Below, one piece after another: positions 18,299 through 27,660 of a stretch of DNA of 64,000 nt. The translations under genes were made by a program, and so were the position numbers. The notes beneath the pieces are model-generated. The model was not told the origin of the DNA and searched no databases. It saw nothing but the letters and a program-made list of their open reading frames with translations. Source of the stretch: Salipaludibacillus daqingensis (lineage in GTDB: Bacteria; Bacillota; Bacilli; Bacillales; Salisediminibacteriaceae); NCBI RefSeq assembly GCF_029891575.1, contig NZ_JARZHF010000004.1:1-64000 (forward strand), in the 5' to 3' direction. Position 1 is the stretch's first letter. The number at the start of each line of letters is the position of its first letter.

Positions 18299-19120
18299 CT
18301 ATTCTTTTACTGCTCCAGATGTTAATCCTGCGACAATACGGCGCTGGAATATTAGAACAACAACTACAATAGGGATGGTTACAAGAACTGTCGCAGCCGT
18401 TATATCTCCCCATGGAAGCGTATACTGCGATTGATACATTGATAAACCTACAGGAACTGTTCGCCAGCTATCATCTGAATTGATTGTTAAAGCGAAAAGA
18501 TATTCGTTCCACGCAGCGATAAAGACGAGAATTCCAGTTGTAAATACACCTGGTGCCGCTAATGGGAAAATAATTTTTGTGAAAGTCTGAAATGGTGATG
18601 CACCATCCAGTTTCGCAGACTCTTCTAACTCAAAAGGAATCTTTTTGAAAAATGTCGCTAGAATCCAAATGGCTAAAGGTAAACTGATCGTAATGTAGGG
18701 AATAACAAGCCCCATATAACTATTTCGAAGTCCTAAGTTTTGAATGAGATTAAAGATTGGAGAAATGATGGCGATTTGTGGGAACATCGCAGCAGCTAAT
18801 ACAATCCCTAATATTGTTCCTTTGAATTTAATTGGTAATCGTGTGACTGAATAAGCAGCTAAAGAAGCAACTGAAATGGCAATCACTGTTGTTAATGTGG
18901 AGACCGCAATACTATTCCAAATATATAAAAATAGTGGTCTTGTATTAATCGCACTAACATAGGAATTCAACGATGGATTCGTTGTAAACCAATTAAATCC
19001 AGCAAAAATTTCAATAGGCGGCTTGATCGATGTAAGAAATACCCATAGGAAAGGGAACATGATCACAAAGATAAACAAGCTCAAAAAGATATAAAATGGA
19101 GCACCTGCCCGTTTTCGCAT
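18299..19120 (-). CDS. Sugar ABC transporter permease (MalG-like, CUT1)
   Basis: A 273-residue inner-membrane permease with six helices. The EAA coupling loop is EESAKLDGASPFQTFTKIIFPLAAPG (about residues 180-205). It pairs with the larger permease upstream (18-bp gap) to form the channel of an oligosaccharide importer in the maltose/trehalose subgroup. No ATPase gene is nearby, so energy probably comes from a shared MsmX-type ATPase encoded elsewhere (inference from Bacillus CUT1 systems). Confidence 0.93.
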   Translation of the reverse strand: MRKRAGAPFYIFLSLFIFVIMFPFLWVFLTSIKPPIEIFAGFNWFTTNPSLNSYVSAINTRPLFLYIWNSIAVSTLTTVIAISVASLAAYSVTRLPIKFKGTILGIVLAAAMFPQIAIISPIFNLIQNLGLRNSYMGLVIPYITISLPLAIWILATFFKKIPFELEESAKLDGASPFQTFTKIIFPLAAPGVFTTGILVFIAAWNEYLFALTINSDDSWRTVPVGLSMYQSQYTLPWGDITAATVLVTIPIVVVVLIFQRRIVAGLTSGAVKE

Positions 19121-19137
19121 GTTTTAAACCTCCTTTA

Positions 19138-20463
19138 TTATTTGCCTGTTTTACTCTCAAATAGGTCTGATCCTATTAACTTGATGAAAAGAATACTAAT
19201 GAGCGCAACAGATAAGAATACAATCACGGAAAGAACAGAACCTTCACCGAAGTTCGACTGAGCAAATAGAACTTGGTACGCATAAACAGAGATGGACTCT
19301 GTACTATTTGCTGGTCCTCCACCTGTTAATACATAGATTAAGTCAAATACCCTGAAAGCATCTAATGTTCTAAATAATAGAGCAACGAGAATAGCAGATT
19401 TCAACATAGGTAGTGTAATATTCATAAATCGCTGCCACTTATTCGCTCCATCCACTTCTGCAGCTTCGTATAGTGCGTCTGGAATCGTCTGTAAGCCTGC
19501 GAGTAATAACAAAGCCATATAAGGCATCGTTTTCCATACATCGGCTAAAATAATCGAGAACATAGCTCCTGAACCAGTACTTAACAAAGTCGATGCATCG
19601 GAAATTAAGCCGATTTGACTAAAGTAATGGGCTATAACACCTGATTGACCGTCATATAAATAACTCCACATCATAGCACTTACAGCTGTTGGAATGGCCC
19701 ACGGAATTAACACTGCCGCTCGAACCGCTCCACGTCCAATAAAAGCACGGTTTATTACGAGCGCTACTGCGAGACCAATTGTCAATTCAAAAAACACGGA
19801 AACAACGGTGAAGAAAACAGTATTGCCCATCGCTGACCACATCCGAGCATCAGAAAAATATTTCCCGTAATTTTTAAGACCGATAAAGTTTGGCTTTATA
19901 ATGCTTCGATCAACGGAAGAAAGAGCAGATGACGCTTGTGTAAGTGAAGATTCCAACCCCTCATCGTCAACTTCTGCCAGCGTTTCTGTAAACGTATCTT
20001 GAGCAGATTGCAGTGTTCCACTATAATCTTGAGCAAAATCACTATCCAAATCTCCATAACGTAAATCTCGATCATTAACAGGTTCAAAGTTCATAACCAT
20101 TTCATCAACAATTTCATATTGTTCCTGTAAATCTGGATTTTCAATTATTTCGGTGTGAAAAGAATCAATGTCTTCACGAAGTTCACTTACAACGAGTTGA
20201 AGGTCTGTTCCCTCTGCATCATTCTCCAGTGCCTCTAGATCCCTATCGATATAAAAGTAATTATTAGCGTAAGTTTCCATATCAATTTGATAACTCAATG
20301 TTGTTTGATTTCTTGTAGGGTCATTTAATCGATAATCAAACATACTGTTCCAAAAAGATTGAGCAACTGGCCAAAGTGTAATTGCCGCGATAAGGATTAG
20401 TGCTGGCATGACCATTAAATATCCCAATTGCTTCTCATTTAATTGAAATTTCTTCTTTCTCAT
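19138..20463 (-). CDS. Sugar ABC transporter permease (MalF-like) with large periplasm-side insertion
   Basis: A 441-residue permease, about 140 residues longer than the common CUT1 partner. The extra length lies between membrane helix 1 (about 15-38) and helix 2 (after about 200). It is an acidic, mostly helical insertion facing outside, comparable in position to the P2 loop of E. coli MalF. The EAA loop is EAAEVDGANKWQRFMNITLPMLKS. The start at 20463 (MRKKKFQ) is set by AAAGGAGG six bases upstream; an ATG two codons earlier touches that site. The palindromic operator at 20561-20578 lies in front of it. Confidence 0.92.
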   Translation of the reverse strand: MRKKKFQLNEKQLGYLMVMPALILIAAITLWPVAQSFWNSMFDYRLNDPTRNQTTLSYQIDMETYANNYFYIDRDLEALENDAEGTDLQLVVSELREDIDSFHTEIIENPDLQEQYEIVDEMVMNFEPVNDRDLRYGDLDSDFAQDYSGTLQSAQDTFTETLAEVDDEGLESSLTQASSALSSVDRSIIKPNFIGLKNYGKYFSDARMWSAMGNTVFFTVVSVFFELTIGLAVALVINRAFIGRGAVRAAVLIPWAIPTAVSAMMWSYLYDGQSGVIAHYFSQIGLISDASTLLSTGSGAMFSIILADVWKTMPYMALLLLAGLQTIPDALYEAAEVDGANKWQRFMNITLPMLKSAILVALLFRTLDAFRVFDLIYVLTGGGPANSTESISVYAYQVLFAQSNFGEGSVLSVIVFLSVALISILFIKLIGSDLFESKTGK

Positions 20464-20560
20464 ATTCATCCTCCTTTACAGGATTCTATTCATCTTTTAT
20501 GTTTCAAAAATAAGACCAATTTCAATGTTTAATGAATAATGTAATAAGTCATTCAAATTA

Positions 20561-20578
20561 TCTGAAATCGATTTCAGA
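20561..20578. promoter_or_regulatory. Palindromic LacI-type operator before the permease genes
   Basis: An 18-bp perfect palindrome TCTGAAATCGATTTCAGA with a central CG, as LacI-family operators have. It lies between the stop of the LacI gene and the first permease gene. Its core, TGNNATCGATNNCA, is shared with the site overlapping the binding-protein promoter at 23333-23346. Confidence 0.75.
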
Positions 20579-20606
20579 ATCAAAGATAGTGATATGCAAC
20601 GGCACA

Positions 20607-21596
20607 TTAAGTTGATTGGCGTATAACTAGTTGCAACGGTAGTATTTCTTTTTTATAGACAACTTTTCGCTTATGCTTAATCATGTCTACCATCATTTCC
20701 ATTGCCCTTGTCCCCATGAGCTTCATTGGTTGTTCTATCGTAGTTATTCCTGGGTCAATTAAATCTGCAATCGGCTGATTATCATAGCCTACTACAGCTA
20801 AGTCATCAGGCACACGGCAATGAAACCGTTTTGCTTCTTGAATAATCCCTGCGGCTACTTCATCGCCACCTGCAAAAATGGCCGTCGGACGATCTTCCAT
20901 CGCGTACATTCGTTGAAAAATATTCTTACCATCTTCAATACCGTAATAACTTGGGAACATCCATTCATCTTTTACAGACAGTCCATGCTCATTCATCGCT
21001 TTAAGGAAACCCATTCTGCGATCAAGTGTTAACTGAATCCGATCCGCTCCACCTGAGTATGCTATTTTTGTGTGACCCTTTTCGATCAAATGTTTTGTTC
21101 CGATATACCCTCCGTATTGTTGATCACAGCGTATAACTGGCATTTGAGCATTTTTATCATACTCATTACAGCAGATAATCGGTCCGTATTTTGTAAATGG
21201 CTCAATATCTTTCCACTCATTTTGTAACGAAGCTAAAATAATTCCATCCACTTGTTTCGTTTTCAGTAATTCTAAATGGGCTAATTCACGTTCTTTATTT
21301 AACCTTGAATCACATAAAATAAGTTGATATCCTTTTTCTCCTGCGATCAATTCCATGGCATCAACGAGGTGACTAAAAAACGGATTTACGATACGAGAAA
21401 TGATCACGGCAATCGTATTCGTTTTTTGACCTCGAAGCCTTCTAGCAGAAGAGTTTGGTACATACCCTAGTTCTTCCATAGCCTTCAATACTTTCTTTCT
21501 TTTCGTATCATCCACATAAGGATGATTGTTAATCACTCTCGAAACGGTTGTTGGTGACAAACCAGTTCTTGCTGCGACTTCTTTAATGGTTGCCAT
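20607..21596 (-). CDS. LacI-family transcriptional regulator
   Basis: A 329-residue regulator. The N-terminal helix-turn-helix and hinge read ATIKEVAARTGLSPTTVSRVIN and SSARRLRGQKTNTIAVI, followed by a periplasmic-binding-like sugar-sensing domain (FAGGDEVAAGII, VVGYDNQPIADLIDPGITT). It sits inside the transporter locus, after the binding-protein gene and before the two permease genes, so it most likely senses the imported sugar and binds the ATCGAT-centred operators. GAGGGGATAACG before the ATG at 21596 sets the start. A 5' leader with three stem-loops precedes it. Confidence 0.94.
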   Translation of the reverse strand: MATIKEVAARTGLSPTTVSRVINNHPYVDDTKRKKVLKAMEELGYVPNSSARRLRGQKTNTIAVIISRIVNPFFSHLVDAMELIAGEKGYQLILCDSRLNKERELAHLELLKTKQVDGIILASLQNEWKDIEPFTKYGPIICCNEYDKNAQMPVIRCDQQYGGYIGTKHLIEKGHTKIAYSGGADRIQLTLDRRMGFLKAMNEHGLSVKDEWMFPSYYGIEDGKNIFQRMYAMEDRPTAIFAGGDEVAAGIIQEAKRFHCRVPDDLAVVGYDNQPIADLIDPGITTIEQPMKLMGTRAMEMMVDMIKHKRKVVYKKEILPLQLVIRQST

Positions 21597-21621
21597 CGTT
21601 ATCCCCTCGCCTGCGTTTGGT

Positions 21622-21704
21622 TTTGGCTCCAAGCCAAATCATTCATGTAGGACCTTCGGCTAAGTCCTCTGATATATTGTGAGGATGCCAGTATCGCTAC
21701 ATCC
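21622..21704 (-). other. Three consecutive stem-loops in the lacI leader
   Basis: Inverted repeats follow one another: TTTGGCT/AGCCAAA (21622-21638), AGGAC/GTCCT (21649-21668) and GGATG/CATCC (21683-21704). The stem nearest the regulator gene ends 26 bp before its ATG. They could shape translation or stability of the regulator message, or be one copy of a dispersed palindromic repeat. The stems are seen directly; their role is unknown. Confidence 0.45.
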
Positions 21705-21741
21705 CTGCGCAAGTCAGTCTACTTTTTCAGTCTATTTTTTG

Positions 21742-21781
21742 AAAAAAAAAGAGGAGAGTGAACAGTGCATCCTCTCTCCTC
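21742..21781 (-). terminator. Terminator after the sugar-binding protein gene
   Basis: An 8-bp stem GAGGAGAG / CTCTCCTC with a 15-base loop is followed on the minus strand by nine Ts. It separates the binding-protein message from lacI and the permeases, which probably favours extra binding protein. Confidence 0.85.
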
Positions 21782-21803
21782 ACATCTGTTAATTAATTAA
21801 TCA

Positions 21804-23177
21804 TTATTCTGCTAACGCTGATTCAATTGCACTTTCCATGTTTTCAGCTGCTTCTTCTGCAGTAATATCTCCTGCTAGAGCACGTGAAAGTTCAATTTGC
21901 ATTAAGTCAGAAATCTGTGGGTAAATTGGTGATACTGGTCTCGGAACTGCATTTTCCAATGTGTTTACAAACTCTTCATCTGCAAACAATGGTGCAGCTT
22001 CACGAACTTCTTCATCATCATATAGGGCACGAAGCGTAGGAGCAGATCCACCTTCGATAGCTGTGATCTTTTGTCCTTCAGCACCAGTCATAAACTTCAG
22101 TAATTCCCAAGCTTCTTCTGGATGCTCACTGTTACGGTTAATCATGGACATCCAGCCACCAAGACCAGACGCACTTCCAGCGTCACCAGCTGGTAACAAT
22201 GCGAATTCTACTTTTCCTTGAACTTGAGATTGATCCTCATCTTCCGTCATTGCTTGCATGTAAGGCCAGTTTCTTGCAAATACTGATTGCCCTTCAAGGA
22301 ATGCTGTATGAGTAGCAGGCTCATCAAAGTTTAATATATCTCCTGGTACAAAGTCAGATTCTACAATTTCAATCATTTTTTCAATAGCTGCAATCGTTTC
22401 AGGAGAGTTTACTGTTACATTTTGATCTTCATCTAAAACACTTCCGCCGTATGCTGCAATAAATTCAACTGCATTAACTACTAAACCTTCATATTGGTTT
22501 GCTTGCATCAAGTAACCAAAGTCCGTTCCTTCTTCACCTTGGTATTCTGTAGCCATTTCAATTAGGTCATCCCAAGTTTCTGGAGCTTCATCAACGATGT
22601 CTGAACGGTAGTATAGTAATCCAGCATCTGTAAATTTAGGCATTGCCCATTGACGACCATCAAAGTTACCAGAATCTACAGTTCCTTCGAAGTACTCATC
22701 CATGTCGATTCCATCTCTCTCGATGAAACGATCTAATTCAAGAACATAACCACCTTGTGCAAATTCTGCTGGCCAAATGACGTCAGCATCGAAAACATCA
22801 ATTGTAGCATCTCCAGCACTGAATTCTGTTACGTACTGGTCATGTGATTGTCCTGTATCAGCAGGCATTTCACGGAATTCAACTGTGATGTGAGGATTTT
22901 CTTCCATGAATGCATCAATTAGAACATTCGTAGCTCCTGTTGCATCGTTACCTCGTGCATAAGTCAACGTTACTTCTTCTTGATCTTCTGAAGCTTCCGC
23001 ATCGTTTTCTTCGTCATTATTATTAGCGGTGTCGTTATTCACATTCTCTTCGGTGTCATTTCCTGCATCATCATTCTCTGGCTCGTTATTCACTTCGTTG
23101 TTGTCTCCACAAGCTGCGATGATACCTACCATTGATAAAGCAACAGCACCTGAAATTACTTTTTTCCAAATCTTCAT
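21804..23177 (-). CDS. Sugar-binding lipoprotein of a CUT1 ABC transporter
   Basis: A 457-residue extracellular solute-binding lipoprotein. The signal peptide ends GIIAAC, with the lipidated Cys near residue 23. A long acidic Asn/Asp/Glu linker follows (about 24-70). The fold is the MalE/family-1 type, with features resembling trehalose/maltose-binding proteins (DVFDADVIWPAEFAQGG, DAGLLYYRSDI, GLGGWMSMINRNSEHPEEAW). The ligand is not certain. GGGGGAAAC before the ATG at 23177 sets the start; a longer frame from 23279 lacks a signal-peptide layout. It is first in the transporter locus and has its own promoter, operator and cre-like site. Confidence 0.93.
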   Translation of the reverse strand: MKIWKKVISGAVALSMVGIIAACGDNNEVNNEPENDDAGNDTEENVNNDTANNNDEENDAEASEDQEEVTLTYARGNDATGATNVLIDAFMEENPHITVEFREMPADTGQSHDQYVTEFSAGDATIDVFDADVIWPAEFAQGGYVLELDRFIERDGIDMDEYFEGTVDSGNFDGRQWAMPKFTDAGLLYYRSDIVDEAPETWDDLIEMATEYQGEEGTDFGYLMQANQYEGLVVNAVEFIAAYGGSVLDEDQNVTVNSPETIAAIEKMIEIVESDFVPGDILNFDEPATHTAFLEGQSVFARNWPYMQAMTEDEDQSQVQGKVEFALLPAGDAGSASGLGGWMSMINRNSEHPEEAWELLKFMTGAEGQKITAIEGGSAPTLRALYDDEEVREAAPLFADEEFVNTLENAVPRPVSPIYPQISDLMQIELSRALAGDITAEEAAENMESAIESALAE

Positions 23178-23297
23178 TTCTTTGTTTCCCCCTTTAAGGT
23201 GTTTTTCTGATAACGATTTCACACATGTTCTAAAAAAAAGTCTAGAAAATAGCTTTATAAAATGAAAATGACATTGCATAGACTTTTTCTAAGGGCA

Positions 23298-23311
23298 TGT
23301 AATCGTTTTCA
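23298..23311 (-). promoter_or_regulatory. cre-like site (CcpA)
   Basis: On the minus strand TGAAAACGATTACA, inside CATGAAAACGATTACATG, matches the cre consensus TGWAARCGYTWNCW in all but one position. It lies about 10 bp downstream of the -10 element, where CcpA binding would block transcription when glucose is available. Confidence 0.65.
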
Positions 23312-23318
23312 TGTTTTT

Positions 23319-23347
23319 ATTATAATTCGATATGGTATCGATATCAA
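23319..23347 (-). promoter_or_regulatory. Sigma-A promoter of the sugar-binding protein gene, with operator
   Basis: On the minus strand TTGATA (23342-23347), 17 bp and a perfect TATAAT (23319-23324) form a strong promoter. A LacI-type near-palindrome TGGTATCGATATCA (23333-23346) covers the -35 region and shares its ATCGAT centre with the operator at 20561-20578. Confidence 0.82.
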
Positions 23348-23471
23348 GTCTTTTTTCAGAAAATTTCATAGTTTTTTTAGATTTTTATAGAATCCTATTA
23401 TAGCAAGGATTTAAAGCTATATACTTCCGGACTGAAATAAACAATTAACACTTTCTTAGTTCTTTTATGCA

Positions 23472-23502
23472 AAAAAAAAACAACGACATGATGTCGTTGT
23501 TC
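23472..23502 (-). terminator. Terminator after minD
   Basis: A perfect 11-bp stem AACAACGACAT / ATGTCGTTGTT around a single G (effectively a small loop within the stem) is followed by nine Ts on the minus strand, right after the minD stop. Confidence 0.88.
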
Positions 23503-23504
23503 CA

Positions 23505-24305
23505 TTAACCTCGAATTCCAAGAAACTTTTTCATTTTTTTAAATACACCCGTTTGATCTTCTAAAGACATAAGCGGAACGGTTTCCCCATTTATTCTTCG
23601 TGCAATATTTCGATAAGCAATAGAAGCTTTACATTTTGGATCAAGTGCTACTGGCTCACCATTATTAGAAGATTTAATGACATCATCATCATCAACAACT
23701 ATTCCTAATAAATCAATCGCTAAAATAGAAACTATTTCTTCTACATCCATTGATTCACCATTTACCATCATATGATTTCTAATTCGGTTAATGACTAATT
23801 TCGGTGAAGCGACATTCTCTTCTTTCTCTAATAAGCCTATAATCCGATCGGCATCACGAACAGATGAGATTTCAGGAGTCGTTACAACAATGGCTTGATC
23901 AGCACCTGCAACAGCATTTTTATATCCTTGCTCTATTCCGGCAGGACAATCAATTAAAATATAATCAAAGTCTTGCTTTAGTTCATGAATAAGTTTCTTT
24001 ACCTGTTCAGGTTCAACTGCAGACTTGTCCTTTGTTTGGGCAGCAGGTAGAAGGTATAAACAATCAAATCGTTTATCTTTAATTAGCGCCTGTTGAAGTC
24101 GACAGTTCTCTTCAACAACATCTACAAGATCATAAATAATACGGTTTTCCAACCCCATTACGACATCAAGATTCCGTAATCCAATATCCGTATCTACTAA
24201 ACAAACTTTTTTCCCAGTTAGTGCAAGTGCCGTTCCGATATTGGCTGTCGTCGTCGTTTTGCCGACGCCACCTTTCCCAGATGTTACAACAATCGCTTCT
24301 CCCAC
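23505..24305 (-). CDS. minD: Septum site-determining ATPase MinD
   Basis: A 266-residue membrane-associated ATPase that recruits MinC to block division away from midcell. The deviant Walker A KGGVGKTTTTANIG is at residues 10-23, with switch motifs DTDIGLRNLD and DYILIDCPAG. The C-terminal amphipathic membrane-targeting helix is GVFKKMKKFLGIRG. It lies 71 bp after minC and ends the mreBCD-minCD cluster. Confidence 0.97.
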   Translation of the reverse strand: MGEAIVVTSGKGGVGKTTTTANIGTALALTGKKVCLVDTDIGLRNLDVVMGLENRIIYDLVDVVEENCRLQQALIKDKRFDCLYLLPAAQTKDKSAVEPEQVKKLIHELKQDFDYILIDCPAGIEQGYKNAVAGADQAIVVTTPEISSVRDADRIIGLLEKEENVASPKLVINRIRNHMMVNGESMDVEEIVSILAIDLLGIVVDDDDVIKSSNNGEPVALDPKCKASIAYRNIARRINGETVPLMSLEDQTGVFKKMKKFLGIRG

Positions 24306-24376
24306 ATCATTCTCCCCCTTCTATCAATTCTATTTTAACATGATTCATATAAATAGTTTCTGTGCTTTAGATCTGA

Positions 24377-25072
24377 TTATAAATCTATGTCCATTGTAAG
24401 GTTTGGACGAATAGATGAAAGTTTTTGTAATTTATCAATGAGCATTTCGTTTTCCTCATTTAAATAAGCACATTCCATCTCTTGTCCAGTTGTTTCATTT
24501 TCTTTATTCTCCGGCGGTCGTCGAATAATCGAGGCAATCCTTAATTGAGACGGTGTCATAGATGACGCACAAATAACTGCCTCTTCATTACCTGTGAAAC
24601 CGGCATGGGCCACGCCTCTTAATCTACCTAATATGTAAATGTTCCCTGTTGCCTTAACAGTAGCCCCAGGATTAACATCTCCAATGAGTATAATATCACC
24701 TTTAACTTCCAACACTTGACCTGATCGGATGAATTTGACGATTCTCGTCATTTGATTATTTTGCTTCATTTCTTCTGCATCCGCTTTTGTCATCACTTCA
24801 GAATCAACTTCATCAATGATGACATTCATTTCCTTCGAGAAAGTATTTTCAAGTTCTTTGATTTGAATATCATCTAAATACCTTTTCCCAATGACCAATT
24901 TGACCTTCACAGGACCATGAACATTAGAGGTTGTATCAGGATGCTCTGAAAGCTTGTCTTGTAACTCATGAATCAATGCATCTAAAGAACATTGGTCATC
25001 TAATAACAATGTCAGACCATCTTTTGTACCCTTTATGATTACATGTTGTGCTTTCCTTTGTTTACTCGTCAT
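24377..25072 (-). CDS. minC: Septum inhibitor MinC
   Basis: A 231-residue FtsZ inhibitor. The N-terminal domain (about 1-105) acts on FtsZ. The C-terminal beta-helix (about 110-210: GQVLEVKGDIILIGDVNPGA, GNIYILGRLRGVAHAG) dimerises and binds MinD. AGGTG before the ATG sets the start. It lies between mreD and minD, as in B. subtilis. Confidence 0.95.
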   Translation of the reverse strand: MTSKQRKAQHVIIKGTKDGLTLLLDDQCSLDALIHELQDKLSEHPDTTSNVHGPVKVKLVIGKRYLDDIQIKELENTFSKEMNVIIDEVDSEVMTKADAEEMKQNNQMTRIVKFIRSGQVLEVKGDIILIGDVNPGATVKATGNIYILGRLRGVAHAGFTGNEEAVICASSMTPSQLRIASIIRRPPENKENETTGQEMECAYLNEENEMLIDKLQKLSSIRPNLTMDIDL

Positions 25073-25197
25073 AGAACTTCACACCTCACAATACTTTTCT
25101 TCTAAACTTTAGGTAACCTTCCATGTTACTAAACGACCGACACTATCACTTCTAACTATAATGCAATGGTGTAAACAGAGTTTCATTTAATTTCGTA

Positions 25198-25722
25198 CTA
25201 GTTGAAATCTTGCATTTTTCGGTCAAAATACTGAAACCATCGACGCAAAGGAAAGGCAAGTATAGCTAAGATGATAAAGTTCATGATCATTGTTGGAAAA
25301 AATCTTTTAGAAAGGAATATCTCATGTGAGAGTTCAGTTTTTCCAAGAAGTGTCATCATCCCATACACATAATACTCAAGCAGCACAACACCTAAAGTTA
25401 CCGAGAGGATTATTAATGATAGATTTTTTTTTACAATAGGAATAGAGTTACACAAAAGGTAAGCAAGTAAACCCATTCCAAATGTATAGACACCTAATAC
25501 TTGTGAGTAAATAATATCATAGAAAACACCAAAAATAATCCCATAAAAAAGCCCGTATCCTCTACCACGATAAATTCCTGCTATCAATAGAAGCATAAAC
25601 ATCCACCGTGGGATCAACAGATAAGGAAATCCGTGAAAATCAGGTGCAAAAACTTGATAAACTGTTCCTTCTAAAATAAACAAGATAAACAGGGCAATGA
25701 ACGTGGAATATCGAATGATCAT
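25198..25722 (-). CDS. mreD: Rod shape-determining protein MreD
   Basis: A 174-residue polytopic protein with about five helices. Family segments PRWMFMLLLIAGIYRGRGYGLFYGIIFGVFYDI and GVYTFGMGLLAYL are present. It is part of the elongasome with MreC and MreB. Its start overlaps the mreC stop by 4 bp, so the two are translationally coupled. Confidence 0.92.
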   Translation of the reverse strand: MIIRYSTFIALFILFILEGTVYQVFAPDFHGFPYLLIPRWMFMLLLIAGIYRGRGYGLFYGIIFGVFYDIIYSQVLGVYTFGMGLLAYLLCNSIPIVKKNLSLIILSVTLGVVLLEYYVYGMMTLLGKTELSHEIFLSKRFFPTMIMNFIILAILAFPLRRWFQYFDRKMQDFN

Positions 25723-26606
25723 GATTCATCGTCCCCTGAATCATCATTAATGTCATCATCGATTGTAGGAGCACTTCGTTCAATGACCATCACATAATCC
25801 AAATGGTAAAAATCAGCTGATGGTTCGACATATGCCGTTTGTGTTAAACCAAATTCATCATACTCATAATCAACTATTTCGCCGATCGTTAGATTTTTAG
25901 GGAAAACTCCACCAAGACCAGATGTTGATACCGTTTGACCATCTTCTAGTTCTGCTTCGATATCAATTTTAGTAAATTGTAAATAGCCAGTTTCATGGTC
26001 GATTCCTTCAATAAATCCGTAAACAGAGTCATCTCCGTCCACCATCGCTGAAATTCGATTCGTTACATCTTGATCACTTAATAATTGAATGGAAGAAGAA
26101 AATTGAGAAACCTGGTCAATTTTTCCTATTAATCCACCTGAAGTCATCACTGCCATGTTTTCTTCAATGCCATCTTGGGCCCCTTTATTTATCCCAACTT
26201 GTTCATTCCATCGATCTGGAGAACGATGGATTACAAGAGCTGATCTTACAGTGTAATCCATTAATTCAAAATCGTCTTGCAAATCTACTGCCCCTTCTAA
26301 CTCATCATTTCGTCGACGTAAATCGTTCAATTCCACTTGAAGGGAAGCATATTCATCTAAATGGGATTTCAATATTTTGTTCTCTTCATATAGATTTCTC
26401 ATATCACTAATGTTGTCAAAGAAACCCGCTACGAAATGAGCGGGTCTTGAAAAGGCTGACTGAACCGAACCAACTGTGTCAGTAACAAACTGCTCAGGCC
26501 ATGAAAGAGCCCTGCGATCACTCATGGAATAACCAATTAACGCCACAAGTATAATCATACAAACGAGCAATACGATCAGTCGCTTGTTAGAAAAAAATGG
26601 AGACAT
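25719..26606 (-). CDS. mreC: Rod shape-determining protein MreC
   Basis: A 295-residue protein with one N-terminal membrane helix (about 9-25), a coiled coil (about 60-95) and the extracytoplasmic MreC beta-domain (about 110-270: RSPDRWNEQVGINKGAQDGI, GLGGVFPKNLTIGEI). It ends in an acidic Asp-rich tail. I prefer the ATG at 26606, behind AGGTG; a GTG at 26615 is a fair alternative, with AAGGG upstream. It follows mreB closely. Confidence 0.93.
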   Translation of the reverse strand: MSPFFSNKRLIVLLVCMIILVALIGYSMSDRRALSWPEQFVTDTVGSVQSAFSRPAHFVAGFFDNISDMRNLYEENKILKSHLDEYASLQVELNDLRRRNDELEGAVDLQDDFELMDYTVRSALVIHRSPDRWNEQVGINKGAQDGIEENMAVMTSGGLIGKIDQVSQFSSSIQLLSDQDVTNRISAMVDGDDSVYGFIEGIDHETGYLQFTKIDIEAELEDGQTVSTSGLGGVFPKNLTIGEIVDYEYDEFGLTQTAYVEPSADFYHLDYVMVIERSAPTIDDDINDDSGDDES

Positions 26607-26619
26607 ATGCGACACCTAC

Positions 26620-27660
26620 TTACCCTTTTCTATTTGACCGTACTGTAATTCCTGCTTTTGAGCGGAATAAATGAAGGTTTTCCAAAGCACGTCCTGTTCC
26701 AATAGCAACGCAATCCAATGGGTCTTCTGATACAAGTACAGGCATATTCGTTTCTTCACTTAACACTTTATCAAGGTTTCGAAGCAGTGCTCCACCACCA
26801 GTTAAAACAATTCCTCGATCCATAATATCAGCTGCAAGTTCAGGAGGAGATTGCTCTAATGTATCTTTCACTGCTTGCACGATTTGTGTCACAGTATCAG
26901 CTAAAGCACCTGTGATTTCCTCTGAATGGATCTCAATCGTCTTCGGTAAACCTGAAACAAGATCTCGACCTCGAATATCCATCACTTCTGTTGGGTCCGG
27001 ATTTCCAGCACTTCCAATTTCAAACTTAATTGCTTCAGCTGTTCTTTCACCAATCATTAGGCTGTACGTTTTCTTTACATATTGAATAATCGCGTCATCC
27101 ATTTCATCCCCAGCAACGCGAACGGATTCACTTGTTACAATTCCTCCTAGAGAAATAATGGCAACTTCTGTCGTTCCTCCACCAATATCTACGATCATAC
27201 TACCCGTTGGTTCCCATACTGGTAAGTTTGCTCCAATGGCTGCTGCAAATGGCTCTTCAATCGTATAGGCCTCTTTTGCACCTGCTTGCTTTGTCGCATC
27301 TTCTACAGCTCTCTTTTCAACTGCCGTAATGCCCGAGGGCACACAAACCATGACGTTTGGCTTTCGTGTGAAAATAGACCGGTTACGTAATGCTTGTTGG
27401 ATAAAATGTTTCATCATTGTTGCTGTTGTATCAAAATCTGCAATAACACCGTCTTTCATCGGGCGAATCGCAACGATATTACCAGGAGTACGACCAATCA
27501 TATTTTTAGCGTCGTTACCTACAGCTTCAATCGTTCCTAAATCAGAACGGATTGCAACGACGGAAGGTTCTCGAAGAATAACCCCTTTTCCTTTCACGTA
27601 AACGAGTGTATTAGCTGTACCTAAATCAATTCCTAAATCTTTCGAAAAACCTGCAAACAT
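26620..27660 (-). CDS. mreB: Rod shape-determining actin homologue MreB
   Basis: A 346-residue cytoskeletal ATPase. Phosphate-binding loops [16 protein letters not shown] and [17 protein letters not shown], and the adenine-binding [13 protein letters not shown], are intact. It begins [17 protein letters not shown], as in Bacillus MreB. It leads mreBCD and sits behind a 477-bp spacer after radC. Confidence 0.97.
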   Translation of the reverse strand: MFAGFSKDLGIDLGTANTLVYVKGKGVILREPSVVAIRSDLGTIEAVGNDAKNMIGRTPGNIVAIRPMKDGVIADFDTTATMMKHFIQQALRNRSIFTRKPNVMVCVPSGITAVEKRAVEDATKQAGAKEAYTIEEPFAAAIGANLPVWEPTGSMIVDIGGGTTEVAIISLGGIVTSESVRVAGDEMDDAIIQYVKKTYSLMIGERTAEAIKFEIGSAGNPDPTEVMDIRGRDLVSGLPKTIEIHSEEITGALADTVTQIVQAVKDTLEQSPPELAADIMDRGIVLTGGGALLRNLDKVLSEETNMPVLVSEDPLDCVAIGTGRALENLHLFRSKAGITVRSNRKG

